DNA of 64,000 nt from Nitrospira sp. (GCA_016715825.1 JADJXO010000001.1:991001-1055000); one strand, 5' to 3'; shown: positions 52,680 through 62,159, counted from the stretch's first letter. Notes: generated by a model from the letters alone, not told the origin. Numbers and translations are program-made.

Positions 52680-53702
52680 CTAAAGATGCTCGACGGCGGA
52701 TGATCTCGTGGTATCCCTGCGCGTGGCTCTGTCAGAAGCCCGGAGAGATGTATTGGAGGGGACTGACTTTTCTAGCCCATACGCCCGCAACTTGCGGTAC
52801 AGCGTTGAGCGACTCACTTCAAGATCACGAGCTATCCTGGATAAGTTTCCACGATGCAGGTTGATCGCGCGCACGAGCAATTCTATTTCAATCCTACGGT
52901 GCGCCGCTCTCAACGAATGAAGTGAGTCGGACGTGGGGTGCACTTCTTTGACGAGGTCGAGGTCCCGTGATGTAATCTCATGTCCTTCTGCCATGACAAC
53001 AGCCCGCCGAACGCGATTGTTCAGTTCCCGCACATTCCCAGGCCAAGGGTGGGCGCGCATAGCGTCAACGGCTTCCGAGGTGAAACCTGAGATGAGTTTG
53101 TGCGAATCCGCGGCCGCGCGTCTCAGGAAGCCCATCGCCATGAACAACGTATCCTCGTCTCGCTCTCTCAGCGGCGGGAGGTGGAGATGCAAGGCACCCA
53201 ACCGATAGTAGAGATCCTCCCGAAAGGTCCCCTGGCCAATGGAGGCTTTCAAATTGATATTTGTCGCTGCGATCACCCGTGCATCCACCCGTAAGGTTTC
53301 TTGGCCGCCGACTCGTTGACACGTACCGTCCTGCAAAAACTTGAGCAATTTCACTTGTAAAGAAGGCAACAGATTACCGACTTCATCGAGGAATACCGTG
53401 CCTCCAGCGGCCGCTTCCAGCTTGCCCTTCTTTTGATTCACGGCATCGACACCGGCCCCTCGCTCATGACCAAACAGCTCAGATTCCAAAAGAGTTTCTG
53501 GAATAGCCTCACAATTGAGCGAGATAAATGGCCCCTCCTTCCGAAAACTACGCACATGGATGGCCTGAGCAGTCAACTCCTTGCCGGTACCGGTTTCTCC
53601 GGTCAACAGCACCGGCATGTCCGTTGTCGCGACTTTACGAATCAGGTTAAACACCTCACAGATGGCCGGACTCGCGCCTACCATTTCACCTAAGACTTCC
53701 AC
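52680..53702 (-). CDS. Sigma-54 activator-like AAA+ regulator lacking a canonical GAFTGA loop
   Basis: A 340-residue protein; the GTG at 53702 has AGGAGG 5 nt upstream. The AAA+ core has Walker A GETGTGKE (about 34-41), ESELFGHERG, then GAGVDA where sigma-54 activators have GAFTGA, Walker B GGTVFLDEVG, a sensor I RVIAATN and the R-finger FREDLYYRL. A Fis-type HTH ends the protein (LSRIARDLEVSRSTLYRKL). There is no N-terminal receiver. Closest in wording to PrsR/NtrC-type regulators. The altered loop should impair contact with sigma-54, so it may act differently. Confidence 0.88.
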   Translation of the reverse strand: MEVLGEMVGASPAICEVFNLIRKVATTDMPVLLTGETGTGKELTAQAIHVRSFRKEGPFISLNCEAIPETLLESELFGHERGAGVDAVNQKKGKLEAAAGGTVFLDEVGNLLPSLQVKLLKFLQDGTCQRVGGQETLRVDARVIAATNINLKASIGQGTFREDLYYRLGALHLHLPPLRERDEDTLFMAMGFLRRAAADSHKLISGFTSEAVDAMRAHPWPGNVRELNNRVRRAVVMAEGHEITSRDLDLVKEVHPTSDSLHSLRAAHRRIEIELLVRAINLHRGNLSRIARDLEVSRSTLYRKLRAYGLEKSVPSNTSLRASDRATRRDTTRSSAVEHL

Positions 53703-54294
53703 GAATACCTCCTCAAGAAGAAATGCCTGCACTCACGGATCATACGCATCACCGGCAGATCGCCATGAGCCAGATCCGGTCATGGAACCTAATATGTCGG
53801 TGGACAACCGATAGTTCTTACGCGCTTCCCTTCACCCACTCCATACGGCCCTAGAATGTACCATATTCCAGCTCTATGGCTCTAGTCTAAATACCTGGCA
53901 TATTATACTAGTACGTAGGATGTCTTTTCTCTTTGGTCGTGATCTTACACGGAGGCTATTCGTCGACCTAGAGAGAAGGCCAAAGCATTCATACGAATGG
54001 GTAGTGCCGAATAGCACTGCCCGCTAGCGTTCATGGTATTATTCTGCTTTGGTCGTTACGTCTGCTCATCCTGAGCCAGCTTGTATTGAGTTCAAGATCA
54101 GGCGTTTCGGTACGAGTATGAGGCCTGGTAGACTCCTCAGCACCCAGTCGATCACGTAGCAACGGTGCCATCCAACTACAAGCACCACCTATGAACTCAC
54201 CATCCTGAACAATCGACCTATGCACGAAAACACAGAACTCTAGCCAACGCGGAGTTCTCTATCGCACTCATTTGGACACACATTGGAGAATCAC
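53703..54294. other. 590-bp intergenic region with promoter-like site and hairpin
   Basis: It separates two divergent genes. On the minus strand a -10-like TATAAT lies at 53907-53902, about 200 bp before the regulator start. A hairpin GGGTAGTGC/GCACTGCCC (53999-54022) has one G-U pair and a 6-nt loop. No coding frame is supported. It may hold the promoters of the regulator and of terC. Confidence 0.4.
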
Positions 54295-55068
54295 ATGTTC
54301 GACTGGTTGACCAACTCAGAAATGTGGATGGCCCTCGCCACCCTCACGGCCTTGGAGATCGTCCTGGGTATCGATAATATTATTTTCATTTCGGTCCTCG
54401 TCGGACGTCTTCCTGAACATCAGCGGAATCTGGCACGTCGACTGGGATTAGGCCTCGCAATGATTGCACGGCTGGGGCTGCTCTTTTCGATTTCACTCAT
54501 GATGGGCCTGACGGCTCCGCTCTTCACCGTGCTGAATCACGCTCTATCGGGACGAGATCTCATCCTCATCGGAGGTGGGCTCTTCCTCCTTGCCAAGGCG
54601 ACGCACGAAATCCATGAGAGCTTGGAAGGAACAGAGGAGCAAAAGTCTTCCATAGCCTCGACGAGTTTCGGCATGATGCTGATTCAGATTGCCCTGCTGG
54701 ATATCGTGTTTTCCTTGGATTCTGTCATCACGGCTGTCGGACTCGTCGATGATATTTCCGTGATGGCGACTGCAATTATCACCGCCGTACTCGTGATGCT
54801 GTTCGCAGCTCGCGCCATCGGCGAATTCGTCGACACCCATCCGACGATCAAGATCCTTGCACTCTCATTTTTGATTCTGGTCGGAGTCACCCTCATGGTC
54901 GAGGGCTTCGATGTGCACGTGCCGAAGGGATATATCTATTTTGCGATGGCCTTTTCGGTAGCTGTGGAGATGATAAACCTGCGGATTCGTCGACGTGCGA
55001 TCCCACCTCGCAAACTGTATAACCGATACTCAGCACGCAAGCCGGACTGTACGGCACAAGAACATTGA
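54295..55068 (+). CDS. TerC-family integral membrane protein
   Basis: A 257-residue protein from the ATG at 54295 (GGAG about 7 nt upstream). Seven or so transmembrane helices carry the family acidic motifs LEIVLGIDNIIFIS (about 17-30) and LLDIVFSLDSVITAVG (about 135-150), which line the proposed metal path. TerC/Alx proteins export manganese or serve metal insertion at the membrane, and were first linked to tellurium resistance. Genome context gives no ter operon. Confidence 0.93.
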   Translation: MFDWLTNSEMWMALATLTALEIVLGIDNIIFISVLVGRLPEHQRNLARRLGLGLAMIARLGLLFSISLMMGLTAPLFTVLNHALSGRDLILIGGGLFLLAKATHEIHESLEGTEEQKSSIASTSFGMMLIQIALLDIVFSLDSVITAVGLVDDISVMATAIITAVLVMLFAARAIGEFVDTHPTIKILALSFLILVGVTLMVEGFDVHVPKGYIYFAMAFSVAVEMINLRIRRRAIPPRKLYNRYSARKPDCTAQEH

Positions 55069-55080
55069 CCGATGGACCTC

Positions 55081-55278
55081 CTATACGTCCGGCTCCTCAA
55101 TCGGACCAGCCCATTCGCCATGCGCCAGCGACACTTCTTGGAATCCCCCATCCGGCCATTGGAATTGTCCTGCCTCATCAACGAGCACGATAAAGGGCTC
55201 CGTTTCGCCCGCTTCTCCGCGGAACCAGTACCACCCTGACCGACTCGGGATCTCTAGAGTCCACCGATAGATCGACAT
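55081..55278 (-). CDS. 65-residue hypothetical protein
   Basis: ATG at 55278 preceded by GAGGAGAG. The product is acidic and aromatic: YRWTLEIPSRSGWYWFRG, FIVLVDEAGQFQWPDGGFQEV, HGEWAGPIEEPDV, which suggests a small beta-rich domain. No family is recognised, although phage-type or host small proteins with WYWF patterns resemble it. It is convergent with terC and divergent from hrpB. Confidence 0.65.
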   Translation of the reverse strand: MSIYRWTLEIPSRSGWYWFRGEAGETEPFIVLVDEAGQFQWPDGGFQEVSLAHGEWAGPIEEPDV

Positions 55279-55371
55279 CGTTTCTCTCCTCGTACCGTGG
55301 TCCTTCAGCATTCCTTCGCGCCACTACTTTTTGATACAGTCTGATCAACCTATTTCCGACCCTATCACGTC

Positions 55372-57891
55372 ATGCGTCCACTTCCAATAGACGAGATCCT
55401 GCCGTCAATCCGACAAACCCTTCATGCCTGTGCAAATTCCATCCTCACGGCTGCACCAGGAGCTGGGAAAACGACCCGAGTCCCGCTGGCACTCCTAGGA
55501 GAATCATGGCTATCGGATCGGAAGATCTTATTGCTAGAACCCAGGCGGCTTGCCGCGCGAGCCGCCGCATCTCGTATGGCGGAGGAACTGAATGAGCGCG
55601 TCGGAGAGACTGTCGGCTACCGGATGAGGCTCGAGACCAAGGTCGGACCAACGACGAGGATTGAGGTTGTGACGGAGGGGATCCTTACAAGGATGCTTCA
55701 TCAGGACCCTTCGCTTGAGGCCTATGGCATCGTGCTGTTTGACGAATTCCACGAACGCAGCTTGCAGGCCGATATGGGGCTCACCTTGTGCCTTGAGACA
55801 CAGCGGCTGTTTCGTCCTGATCTTCGCCTGCTCGTCATGTCCGCGACGTTGGACTGTGAGCCAGTCAGCGATCTCTTGGGCCAGGCCCCGATCATCACGT
55901 GCGAAGGTCGAATGTTTCCAGTGGAAACCCGGTACCTTGAGCAGTCGATGACCAGCCCTCTCGACCACACCGTTACCCAAGCGATCAAGCGTGCTCTTGC
56001 GCGGGACCAAGGAAGTCTGTTGGTCTTCCTGCCGGGCCTGGCAACCATCCGCCGAGTCGAACGGATGTTATTGGATGCTGAACTCGGATCGTCCATACAT
56101 GTTGCGCCGCTGCACGGGGAACTCCCTCAAGCGATGCAAGACGCGGCCATTCGACCAGCTGCTCTTGGATTACGGAAAGTCGTACTTGCCACATCAATCG
56201 CCGAAACCAGTGTGACGATCGACGGCATACGCGTAGTGATTGATTCAGGGTGGCTACGCCTTCCCCGGTTCGATCCACGCTCCGGTCTTACTCGATTGGA
56301 GACCATCCGAGTCACCCACGATGCAGCGGATCAGCGTCGTGGCCGAGCGGGACGTCTCGAACCAGGTATCTGTTATCGGCTGTGGACCGAGAAGGAACAG
56401 GCCGGGCTCGCCGCCCATCGTCCGCCGGAGATCTTGGACGCAGACCTGGCACCACTGATGCTTGATCTTGCCCAGTGGGGCACGCAGAATCCGGAAGAAT
56501 TATCCTGGCTTACTCCACCACCTCAAGGAGGAGTCAGCCAATCCAAGGAGTTGCTCACCAGACTCGGAGCCTTTTCCACTGATGGACGATTGACTGAACA
56601 TGGTCGCGACATGGCCATGCTGCCTCTCCATCCCCGTCTATCGCACATGCTGATCCAATCCAAATCACTGGGGCTAGCCGATTCCGCGTGCGAGGTAGCA
56701 GCCTTGTTGAGCGAGCGAGACGTTCTGCAGAGGACGCGCGATCTCCAGAATTCAGATCTCCGCGTTAGAGTGGATCTTCTTCATGGAGAATACGACTCTG
56801 TCGGACTCGTACCGAATCGAGCCACAATCGAACAGGTGAAGCGGACCGCACACCTCTGGCGCCGCCAACTCGGTGCACAATGCGATGCGAGGAGCAACGA
56901 CCGTCACGACCCTTCACAGAGGGTCGGGGTCTTACTTGCACTGGCCTACCCTGATCGGATTGCACAGCGGCAGACCGGTGAGGACTCACGCTATCGGCTC
57001 GTCAATGGACGCGGCGCACGGTTCACCGGACCGAGCACGATGGATGGAGAACCCTTCTTGGTTATCGCCGACCTCGATGGAGGGACACCATGGGCAAGAA
57101 TTCATCTTGCGACTCCGATTACGAGAGAAGACATTGAATCACTCTATCACGACCAACTCGTTGTGGAAGAATCAGTAACGTGGGATGAGACCGATGGTGC
57201 CGTTCGGGCGTCCCGCCGACATACGCTTGGTTCGGTGGTGATCAAGAACGAAGCCATTCCTCAACCGAACGAAGGCCACGTGATGGAGGCCCTGTTGCAC
57301 GGTATTCGTCACGCAGGGTTTGCATGCTTACCGTTTACCAGGGAGCTTCAGGAGTGGCAAGCTCGGGTGACATGGGTCCGACAAGCAACGGATTCCCACT
57401 CGGATTGGCCCGATCTGTCAAACGAAGCGCTCCTGAGGACATTGGATACGTGGCTCGGTCCCTATCTAACCGGCATTATCTCGCTCAATCGGGTGAAGCG
57501 ACTGAATCTGACCCGGCCGCTCCACGCTCTTCTCACCTACGAACAACAGCGACGTCTCGATCAACTCGCGCCGACTCACCTCGTCGTTCCAAGCGGATCT
57601 CGCCTCCGGATCGATTACGAACAGGGTGAAACTCCAGTGCTGGCGGTGCGCCTACAAGAAATGTTCGGCTGTCAAGAGACCCCGCGGGTCGCGAGCGGAA
57701 CAATTCCCGTGATATTGCATCTACTCTCTCCGGCCGGACGGCCGGTGCAGGTCACGCAGGACTTAGCCGGGTTCTGGAAGCGGGCCTACCATGAAGTCAG
57801 GAAAGAGCTACGCGGTCGCTACCCAAAACACCACTGGCCGGAAGATCCACTCCACTCCGCCCCAACGGCAAAGCCGAAACGGCGAAGCTAA
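55372..57891 (+). CDS. hrpB: ATP-dependent helicase HrpB
   Basis: An 839-residue DEAH/RHA helicase. It has Walker A APGAGKTTRVPLAL (about 28-41), DEFHERS box (about 123-129), SATLD, the C-terminal helicase motifs TSIAETSVTIDGIRVVIDSG and QRRGRAGR, then the HA2 and HrpB C-terminal domains (LSWLTPPP, HLLSPAGRPVQVTQDLAGFW). Roles in bacteria are poorly defined (RNA metabolism). Its stop overlaps the stop of the convergent DUF1232 gene by 4 bp. Length is normal. Confidence 0.96.
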   Translation: MRPLPIDEILPSIRQTLHACANSILTAAPGAGKTTRVPLALLGESWLSDRKILLLEPRRLAARAAASRMAEELNERVGETVGYRMRLETKVGPTTRIEVVTEGILTRMLHQDPSLEAYGIVLFDEFHERSLQADMGLTLCLETQRLFRPDLRLLVMSATLDCEPVSDLLGQAPIITCEGRMFPVETRYLEQSMTSPLDHTVTQAIKRALARDQGSLLVFLPGLATIRRVERMLLDAELGSSIHVAPLHGELPQAMQDAAIRPAALGLRKVVLATSIAETSVTIDGIRVVIDSGWLRLPRFDPRSGLTRLETIRVTHDAADQRRGRAGRLEPGICYRLWTEKEQAGLAAHRPPEILDADLAPLMLDLAQWGTQNPEELSWLTPPPQGGVSQSKELLTRLGAFSTDGRLTEHGRDMAMLPLHPRLSHMLIQSKSLGLADSACEVAALLSERDVLQRTRDLQNSDLRVRVDLLHGEYDSVGLVPNRATIEQVKRTAHLWRRQLGAQCDARSNDRHDPSQRVGVLLALAYPDRIAQRQTGEDSRYRLVNGRGARFTGPSTMDGEPFLVIADLDGGTPWARIHLATPITREDIESLYHDQLVVEESVTWDETDGAVRASRRHTLGSVVIKNEAIPQPNEGHVMEALLHGIRHAGFACLPFTRELQEWQARVTWVRQATDSHSDWPDLSNEALLRTLDTWLGPYLTGIISLNRVKRLNLTRPLHALLTYEQQRRLDQLAPTHLVVPSGSRLRIDYEQGETPVLAVRLQEMFGCQETPRVASGTIPVILHLLSPAGRPVQVTQDLAGFWKRAYHEVRKELRGRYPKHHWPEDPLHSAPTAKPKRRS

Positions 57892-58202
57892 ACTGACGAT
57901 CTCCTCTCGTCATGCTGCTCCCATACACGAAAGGCAGCGAGATCCTGGGCGATGCTATGGAGCAACAGTCCCAACACTGCGGCATCGTCGAGCAGTCCGA
58001 TTCCCGGAATGAAGTCCGGCAGCAAATCCATCGGACTGATGATGTAGAGCAGTGCCGCAGCGAGAGACACGATCGTGCGCACAGAGAGGCCCCTGTAGCT
58101 CCCCCTCTTCCAAGCTTTCAGTAGCCGACCGAGCAACGGAAGGTCGGACCAGAGACGGCTGATCATCCGAAGAACCTCGAAGAATCTCGTAGAGACGCTC
58201 AT
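57888..58202 (-). CDS. DUF1232 (YkvA-like) membrane protein
   Basis: A 104-residue protein from the ATG at 58202 (GGGAGG 5 nt upstream). The RTIVSLAAALLYIISPMDLLPDFIPGIGLLDDAAVLG segment (about 43-79) is the DUF1232 signature, with a hydrophobic hairpin and the PxDxxPD motif. Roles are unknown; some members affect envelope stress. It lies 98 bp downstream of the RuBisCO-like gene's C-terminal stop, so it may belong to that transcript in strains with an intact gene. Confidence 0.85.
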   Translation of the reverse strand: MSVSTRFFEVLRMISRLWSDLPLLGRLLKAWKRGSYRGLSVRTIVSLAAALLYIISPMDLLPDFIPGIGLLDDAAVLGLLLHSIAQDLAAFRVWEQHDERRSSV

Positions 58203-58352
58203 CTCGACCTCCCTCATGGCGTTCCCGCTATCTATAGGAACAGGCTCAACAAAGACGAGAGACAGAATACCAAATACTTCCCGACTGAGGAAGCAGGCGT
58301 TACCTGAACGAGTTCGCCAACACTCGCTGTAGTGCCTGTATGGCTTGAGCCA

Positions 58353-59764
58353 GAGATATGATCCCAAGTTGTGTTTGGCATCGAGCTGAAAGTTGAGCGT
58401 ATCTTTCGGTTGCTAAAACCGAAAACCGCCTCCGAGGAGGCAGGAAGGATACGCTCATGAAGAGGGACACCGTAGTTCAGTGGCCGAGTCGAGAGGTCCC
58501 CCAGACTCCGAGGTCGGTGCTCGATGAGATCGCCCGCGAGGGTGCGCGACGCATGCTCCAGGCAGCCCTGGTGTCGGAGGCGGATGATTTTATTGCGCAG
58601 TTTGGCAACGTCGTCGACACCGAGGGGCGGCGAGTGGTCGTGCGCAACGGCTACCTGCCCGAACGCGAGCTCGTCAGCGGGGTTGGATCGCTCGCGGTGA
58701 AGCAGCCGCGAGTGCGAGACCGCAGTGGCCATCAGACGTTCACCAGCAAAATCCTCCCGCCATTTCTACGGCGGTTGCCGAGCGTCGACGCGCTCATCCC
58801 AGTGCTGTACCTCAAGGGGATCTCCACCGGGGACTTCTCCGAGGCGCTCACCGCGATCCTCGGACCCAACGTCGCTGGCTTGAGCGCCACGAACATCGTG
58901 CGCCTCAAGGAGGGCTGGGAGAAGGAGTTCGAGACCTGGTCGAAGCGGGATCTGAGCGGCAAGCGCTACGTGTACTGGTGGGCAGACGGGTTGTACGTCA
59001 ACGTCCGGCTCGACAAGGACCGTCCCTGTATCTTGGTGCTTATGGGAGCCACGGAAGACGGCACCAAGGAGCTGCTGGCAGTCTGGGACGGAGAGCGGGA
59101 GAGCAAGGTGTCCTGGCAAACGGTGCTACGTGAACTGAAACGTCGGGGGCTCACCGAAGGTCCCAAGCTCGCCACCGGCGACGGCGCGTTGGGCTTCTGG
59201 GCTGCGCTCGAGGAGGAGTTCCCCGAAACTGAAGAACAGCGATGCTGGGTCCACAAGACGGCCAACATGTTGGACAAGATGCCGAAAAGCATCCAGCCCG
59301 ATGCAAAGCAACTCATCCACGAGATGTACATGGCTCCGACCCTCGACGCCGCCAAGGAAGCATCCGAGGAATTCAAGAAGCGATACTCGGCCAAGCATCC
59401 CAAGGCTGTCGAATGCCTCACCAAGGACGAGGACGTGCTGTTTACGTTTTACAACTTCCCCGCCGAGCATTGGATCCACCTTCGAACGACCAACCCCATC
59501 GAGTCGACGTTCGCGACCGTGCGCCATCGGACACGCCAAACCAAGGGCTGTGGCTCGAGGAAGGCGACGATGGCGATGGTCTTCAAGCTCGGGCTCGAGG
59601 CCCAGAAGCGGTGGCGGCGATTGAACGGCCATCGCTTACTCGCAAAGGTGATCGAAGGTGCAAAGTTTGTCGATGGCGAAATCGAGGACGTCGCCGCGTG
59701 AAGAAATGTCTCGAAGGAGCGCTCAACCGATGCTCATGCGAAACACAACTCTTGACAATATCTC
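58353..59764 (+). mobile_element. IS256-family insertion sequence with 9-bp target duplication
   Basis: About 1.4 kb. The terminal inverted repeats start GAGATATGATCCCAAGTTG (left, 58353) and GAGATATTGTCAAGAGTTG (complement of right, 59764) and continue imperfectly to about 58398 and 59721. It is flanked by the direct repeat CTTGAGCCA at 58344-58352 and 59765-59773, the expected 8-9 bp for this family. It carries one intact transposase. It sits 14 codons before the end of the RuBisCO-like gene. Confidence 0.94.
58457..59701 (+). CDS. IS256-family (mutator-type) transposase
   Basis: A 414-residue intact transposase; GGAAGGA precedes the ATG. The DDE triad is seen in WWADGLYVNVR (first Asp, about 177), LATGDGALGFWAAL (second Asp, about 242) and RTTNPIESTFATVRHRT (Glu, about 350). 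CWVHKTANMLDKMP matches the signature segment of mutator-type transposases. No frameshift or stop is present, so this copy could be active. GC-rich codon use differs slightly from the flanking host genes. Confidence 0.96.
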   Translation: MKRDTVVQWPSREVPQTPRSVLDEIAREGARRMLQAALVSEADDFIAQFGNVVDTEGRRVVVRNGYLPERELVSGVGSLAVKQPRVRDRSGHQTFTSKILPPFLRRLPSVDALIPVLYLKGISTGDFSEALTAILGPNVAGLSATNIVRLKEGWEKEFETWSKRDLSGKRYVYWWADGLYVNVRLDKDRPCILVLMGATEDGTKELLAVWDGERESKVSWQTVLRELKRRGLTEGPKLATGDGALGFWAALEEEFPETEEQRCWVHKTANMLDKMPKSIQPDAKQLIHEMYMAPTLDAAKEASEEFKKRYSAKHPKAVECLTKDEDVLFTFYNFPAEHWIHLRTTNPIESTFATVRHRTRQTKGCGSRKATMAMVFKLGLEAQKRWRRLNGHRLLAKVIEGAKFVDGEIEDVAA

Positions 59765-60486
59765 CTTGAGCCATCCCATCCGGCTCTTTCTGGAGTCGAC
59801 TCCCTAACACAAAGATCGTCTCACAACCCAACACGGTACCCAGCTCAGTGAGTCGCTCTGCCCCGATTCGCCCTCCAACGGCCGGCATTGTTGATCTGAG
59901 GTGCCCCCACGACCGCCGACAGCTGGCCGCAACCGATAGACACTCCGGTTCTGACATTGGGTAGTCAGAACCAAAGGCCGGATAGATGGTGATGTCTGCC
60001 CCTGCCAATCGAGGGAGCAGTCCGTATAGTGCAGCAGGTGCTGGACCGCTCCGACAATCGCCGACGGCTGCACCGAGGAACGCTGGATGGCATGCCACGG
60101 GCAGCATGAGCGCATCGTCCGCACATAACGTGCGTAGAGAATCAAACCCCGTCAACCCTGGCGCGAGTAAGAGTCCGGTGGCCCCGACAGTTTTCGCATA
60201 GGTGGCCCGCCGCCGTATCACATCCCATGCACCGCTGACGTGCGCAAAATAAAGGCAAGGTCTCCCCCGACGCCGACTGGCTTGTCCGATCGCGTCGGCA
60301 CAGCGGGCGACTCGCTCCTCAAATGGAGCCCAGCGTTGATCCACCAACCCCTGGTCCTCCTTGATCATATCGACACCGCCTTCGACAAATTGAGCTGCCA
60401 ATTGAGCAAGCGCTTGGGGAGAGCGACCGAGCGGCTTGAGGACCCCGCAGAGCAGCGGACGTCCAAATACCCCAACGGCTTCTCTC

Positions 60487-61755
60487 TGAGCTAGGCTCGA
60501 AAAAGTGGACGCCTTCAACCTACAATCAGAGGTCTGGAGGTGTGAGATGGAACAGATACCGCGGCAGCAGTATACGAAGGAGTTCCGAGAGCAGGCCGTG
60601 CGGCTAGTCCTGGAACAGCAGGTGACGATTCCGGAGGCAGCCAGGCGCCTGAGCATGTCGGGCAAAACGCTCAAGAACTGGGTCGGGCGAGCTCGGCACG
60701 GCCAGCTTGCGACAGTGGGCGCGAGCCGACGGCCCGTGACGGAGCTAGAAGCAGAGCCCGGCTCAAACGTGATCTTGCGGAAGCACGGATGGAGCGCGAC
60801 ATCTTAAAAAAGCCACCGCGTACTTTGCGAAGGCGCAGCTGCCCGGTACGCGCTGATGAGGACGCTGCGTGCCCACTATCCGCTGAGTCTGTTGTGCCGG
60901 GTGCTGGAGGTGTCTCGAAGCGGCTACTATGCCTGGCAGTATCGGCGGCCGTCGAAACGCGATCAGGAGAATGCGCGGCTGGAAGTGGCGATCCAAGCCG
61001 CCCATGTGCGCACCCGTCAGACGTACGGCCCGGAACGGCTTCAAGCCGAATTGCATGCCGACGGGTTCCCCGCTGGGATCGGCCGCATCAAGCGACTGCG
61101 GAAGAAACTGGGCCTGCGCTGTACCCAGGTCCGCCGGTTCACGACGACCACGGATTCGACGCATGCGCGGCCGGTCGCGGACAACGTATTGGCGCAGACC
61201 GTTGCCGCCACACGACCGAACGAGACCTGGGTGACCGACATCACGTACGTGCCGACCGCGGAAGGCTGGCTGTATCTCGCGGGCATCAAGGATTTGTTCA
61301 CCTGCGAGGTCGTCGGACATGCGATGGGGCTCGGATGACGACGGAGTGGTGAGCCAGGCGCTGGGCGCGGCGGTATGGGCAAAGCGCCCACACCCAGGAC
61401 CGATCCACCACTCCGATCGTGGCTCACCGTATTGTGCCCAGGCCTATCAAGATCAGGTCCGCCAATGTGGTATGACCGCGTCCATGAGTCGGCGAGGCAA
61501 CTGCTACGATAATGCTCCGATGGAAAGTTTTTTGGGGCACGCTGAAGAACGAACTGGTGCATCACCGGCGCTACGAGACCCGTGAGCAAGCACGGCGCGA
61601 GATCGCGGAGTACATCGAGATCTTCTATAACCGACAGCGGCGGCACTCACGCCTCGGGAATCGCTCGCCAGTGGCGTTTGCCCAGCAGTGGGCCCGTCAA
61701 CAACCGGCGGTGTGAGGCTGTCATTCATGGCGTCCACTATTGACAACCGAGGTCA
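60487..61755 (+). mobile_element. IS3-family insertion sequence with 3-bp target duplication
   Basis: 1269 bp. The inverted repeats are TGAGCTAGG...AGTGGACGCC (left, 60487-60513) and, on the other strand, TGACCTCGG...AGTGGACGCC (61755-61729). It is flanked by CTC at 60484-60486 and 61756-61758, a target duplication typical of this family. It carries the usual two overlapping frames, orfA and orfB, both damaged. Inserted in the linker between the N-terminal domain and barrel of the RuBisCO-like gene. Confidence 0.93.
60547..61715 (+). pseudogene. IS3-family transposase (orfA/orfB) with five frameshifts
   Basis: OrfA begins at 60547 with YTKEFREQAVRLVLEQQVTIPEAARRLSMS (HTH). Its frame breaks at about 60757 (one base lost) and again at the A6 run near 60811, where seven As would restore ILKKATAYFAKAQLPG. 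OrfB starts at 60856 (TGATG overlap) with HYPLSLLCRVLEVSRSGYYAW and VTDITYV (first Asp); it breaks at about 61328 (a G lost from a G run), 61346 (one base lost) and 61536 (an extra T in a T run). The pieces HHSDRGSPYC, NAPMESF and FWGTLKNELVHHRR complete the DDE domain. Confidence 0.88.
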
Positions 61756-62159
61756 CTCAGTCCGTCTATCCCAAAGCGCGGTCCACACCAGAAAGAGAGT
61801 CGTTCGTTGGTCATCGTGAACGACAACACCTTTACATCGCCGCGAAGACTGCTGGTCCCGTACAAGATGTTCAACAGATCGCTGCAATCAGCGCCGATGA
61901 GCTCACCGTGATATCTGATCGTCGCTTCATACCGTCCGCCTGAAATCGGGCGCAGTCCATCGAGGTGCCCGAGGATCGAGGATTGGAGCAACGACGGCAG
62001 GAGATCCTTCTCGGCCTCAATCGTCTGGTCAACGCAAATCCGCTCCGCCGTGGCGCGCGCTCTTGGTTCAGGTCCATCGACTTCATAGATGGCCGTCATG
62101 AACCCCAGGGAACCTGAAGATCGATCATCCATCGCCAGTCCTCATTCCTCCGACTACGA

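Larger units (their letters stand above)
58300..62132 (-). pseudogene. RuBisCO-like protein (form IV), cut into three pieces by two insertion sequences
   Basis: Pieces: N-terminal domain 62132-61756, catalytic barrel 60486-59765, last 14 residues and stop 58343-58300. Joining them after removing the IS3 copy (with one CTC) and the IS256 copy (with one CTTGAGCCA) gives 1140 nt, 379 residues, no stops, and restores GIDGLREAVGVFGRPLL and EPDGMAQAIQALQRVL across the two scars. Motifs: SSLRGDVKVLSF, GPRFGIDGL, GVLKPLG, GGVDMIKEDQ (RuBisCO K201 and D203 kept, E204 now Gln) and CHPAFLGA (H294 kept, R295 replaced). This is therefore a non-carboxylating RLP. AGGA precedes the start. It lies 27 bp downstream of the OPT transporter. 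Confidence 0.93.

Noticed and set aside
54031..54225. Short minus-strand frame before terC
   Set aside because: No ribosome site, cysteine-poor random composition; likely spurious.
59126..59632. Antisense frame inside the IS256 transposase
   Set aside because: Mirror of a GC-rich coding sequence without ribosome site.
60789..61352. Arg/Pro-rich frame overlapping the IS3 transposase
   Set aside because: Out-of-phase reading of orfB; orfB motifs appear in the other frames after frameshift correction.
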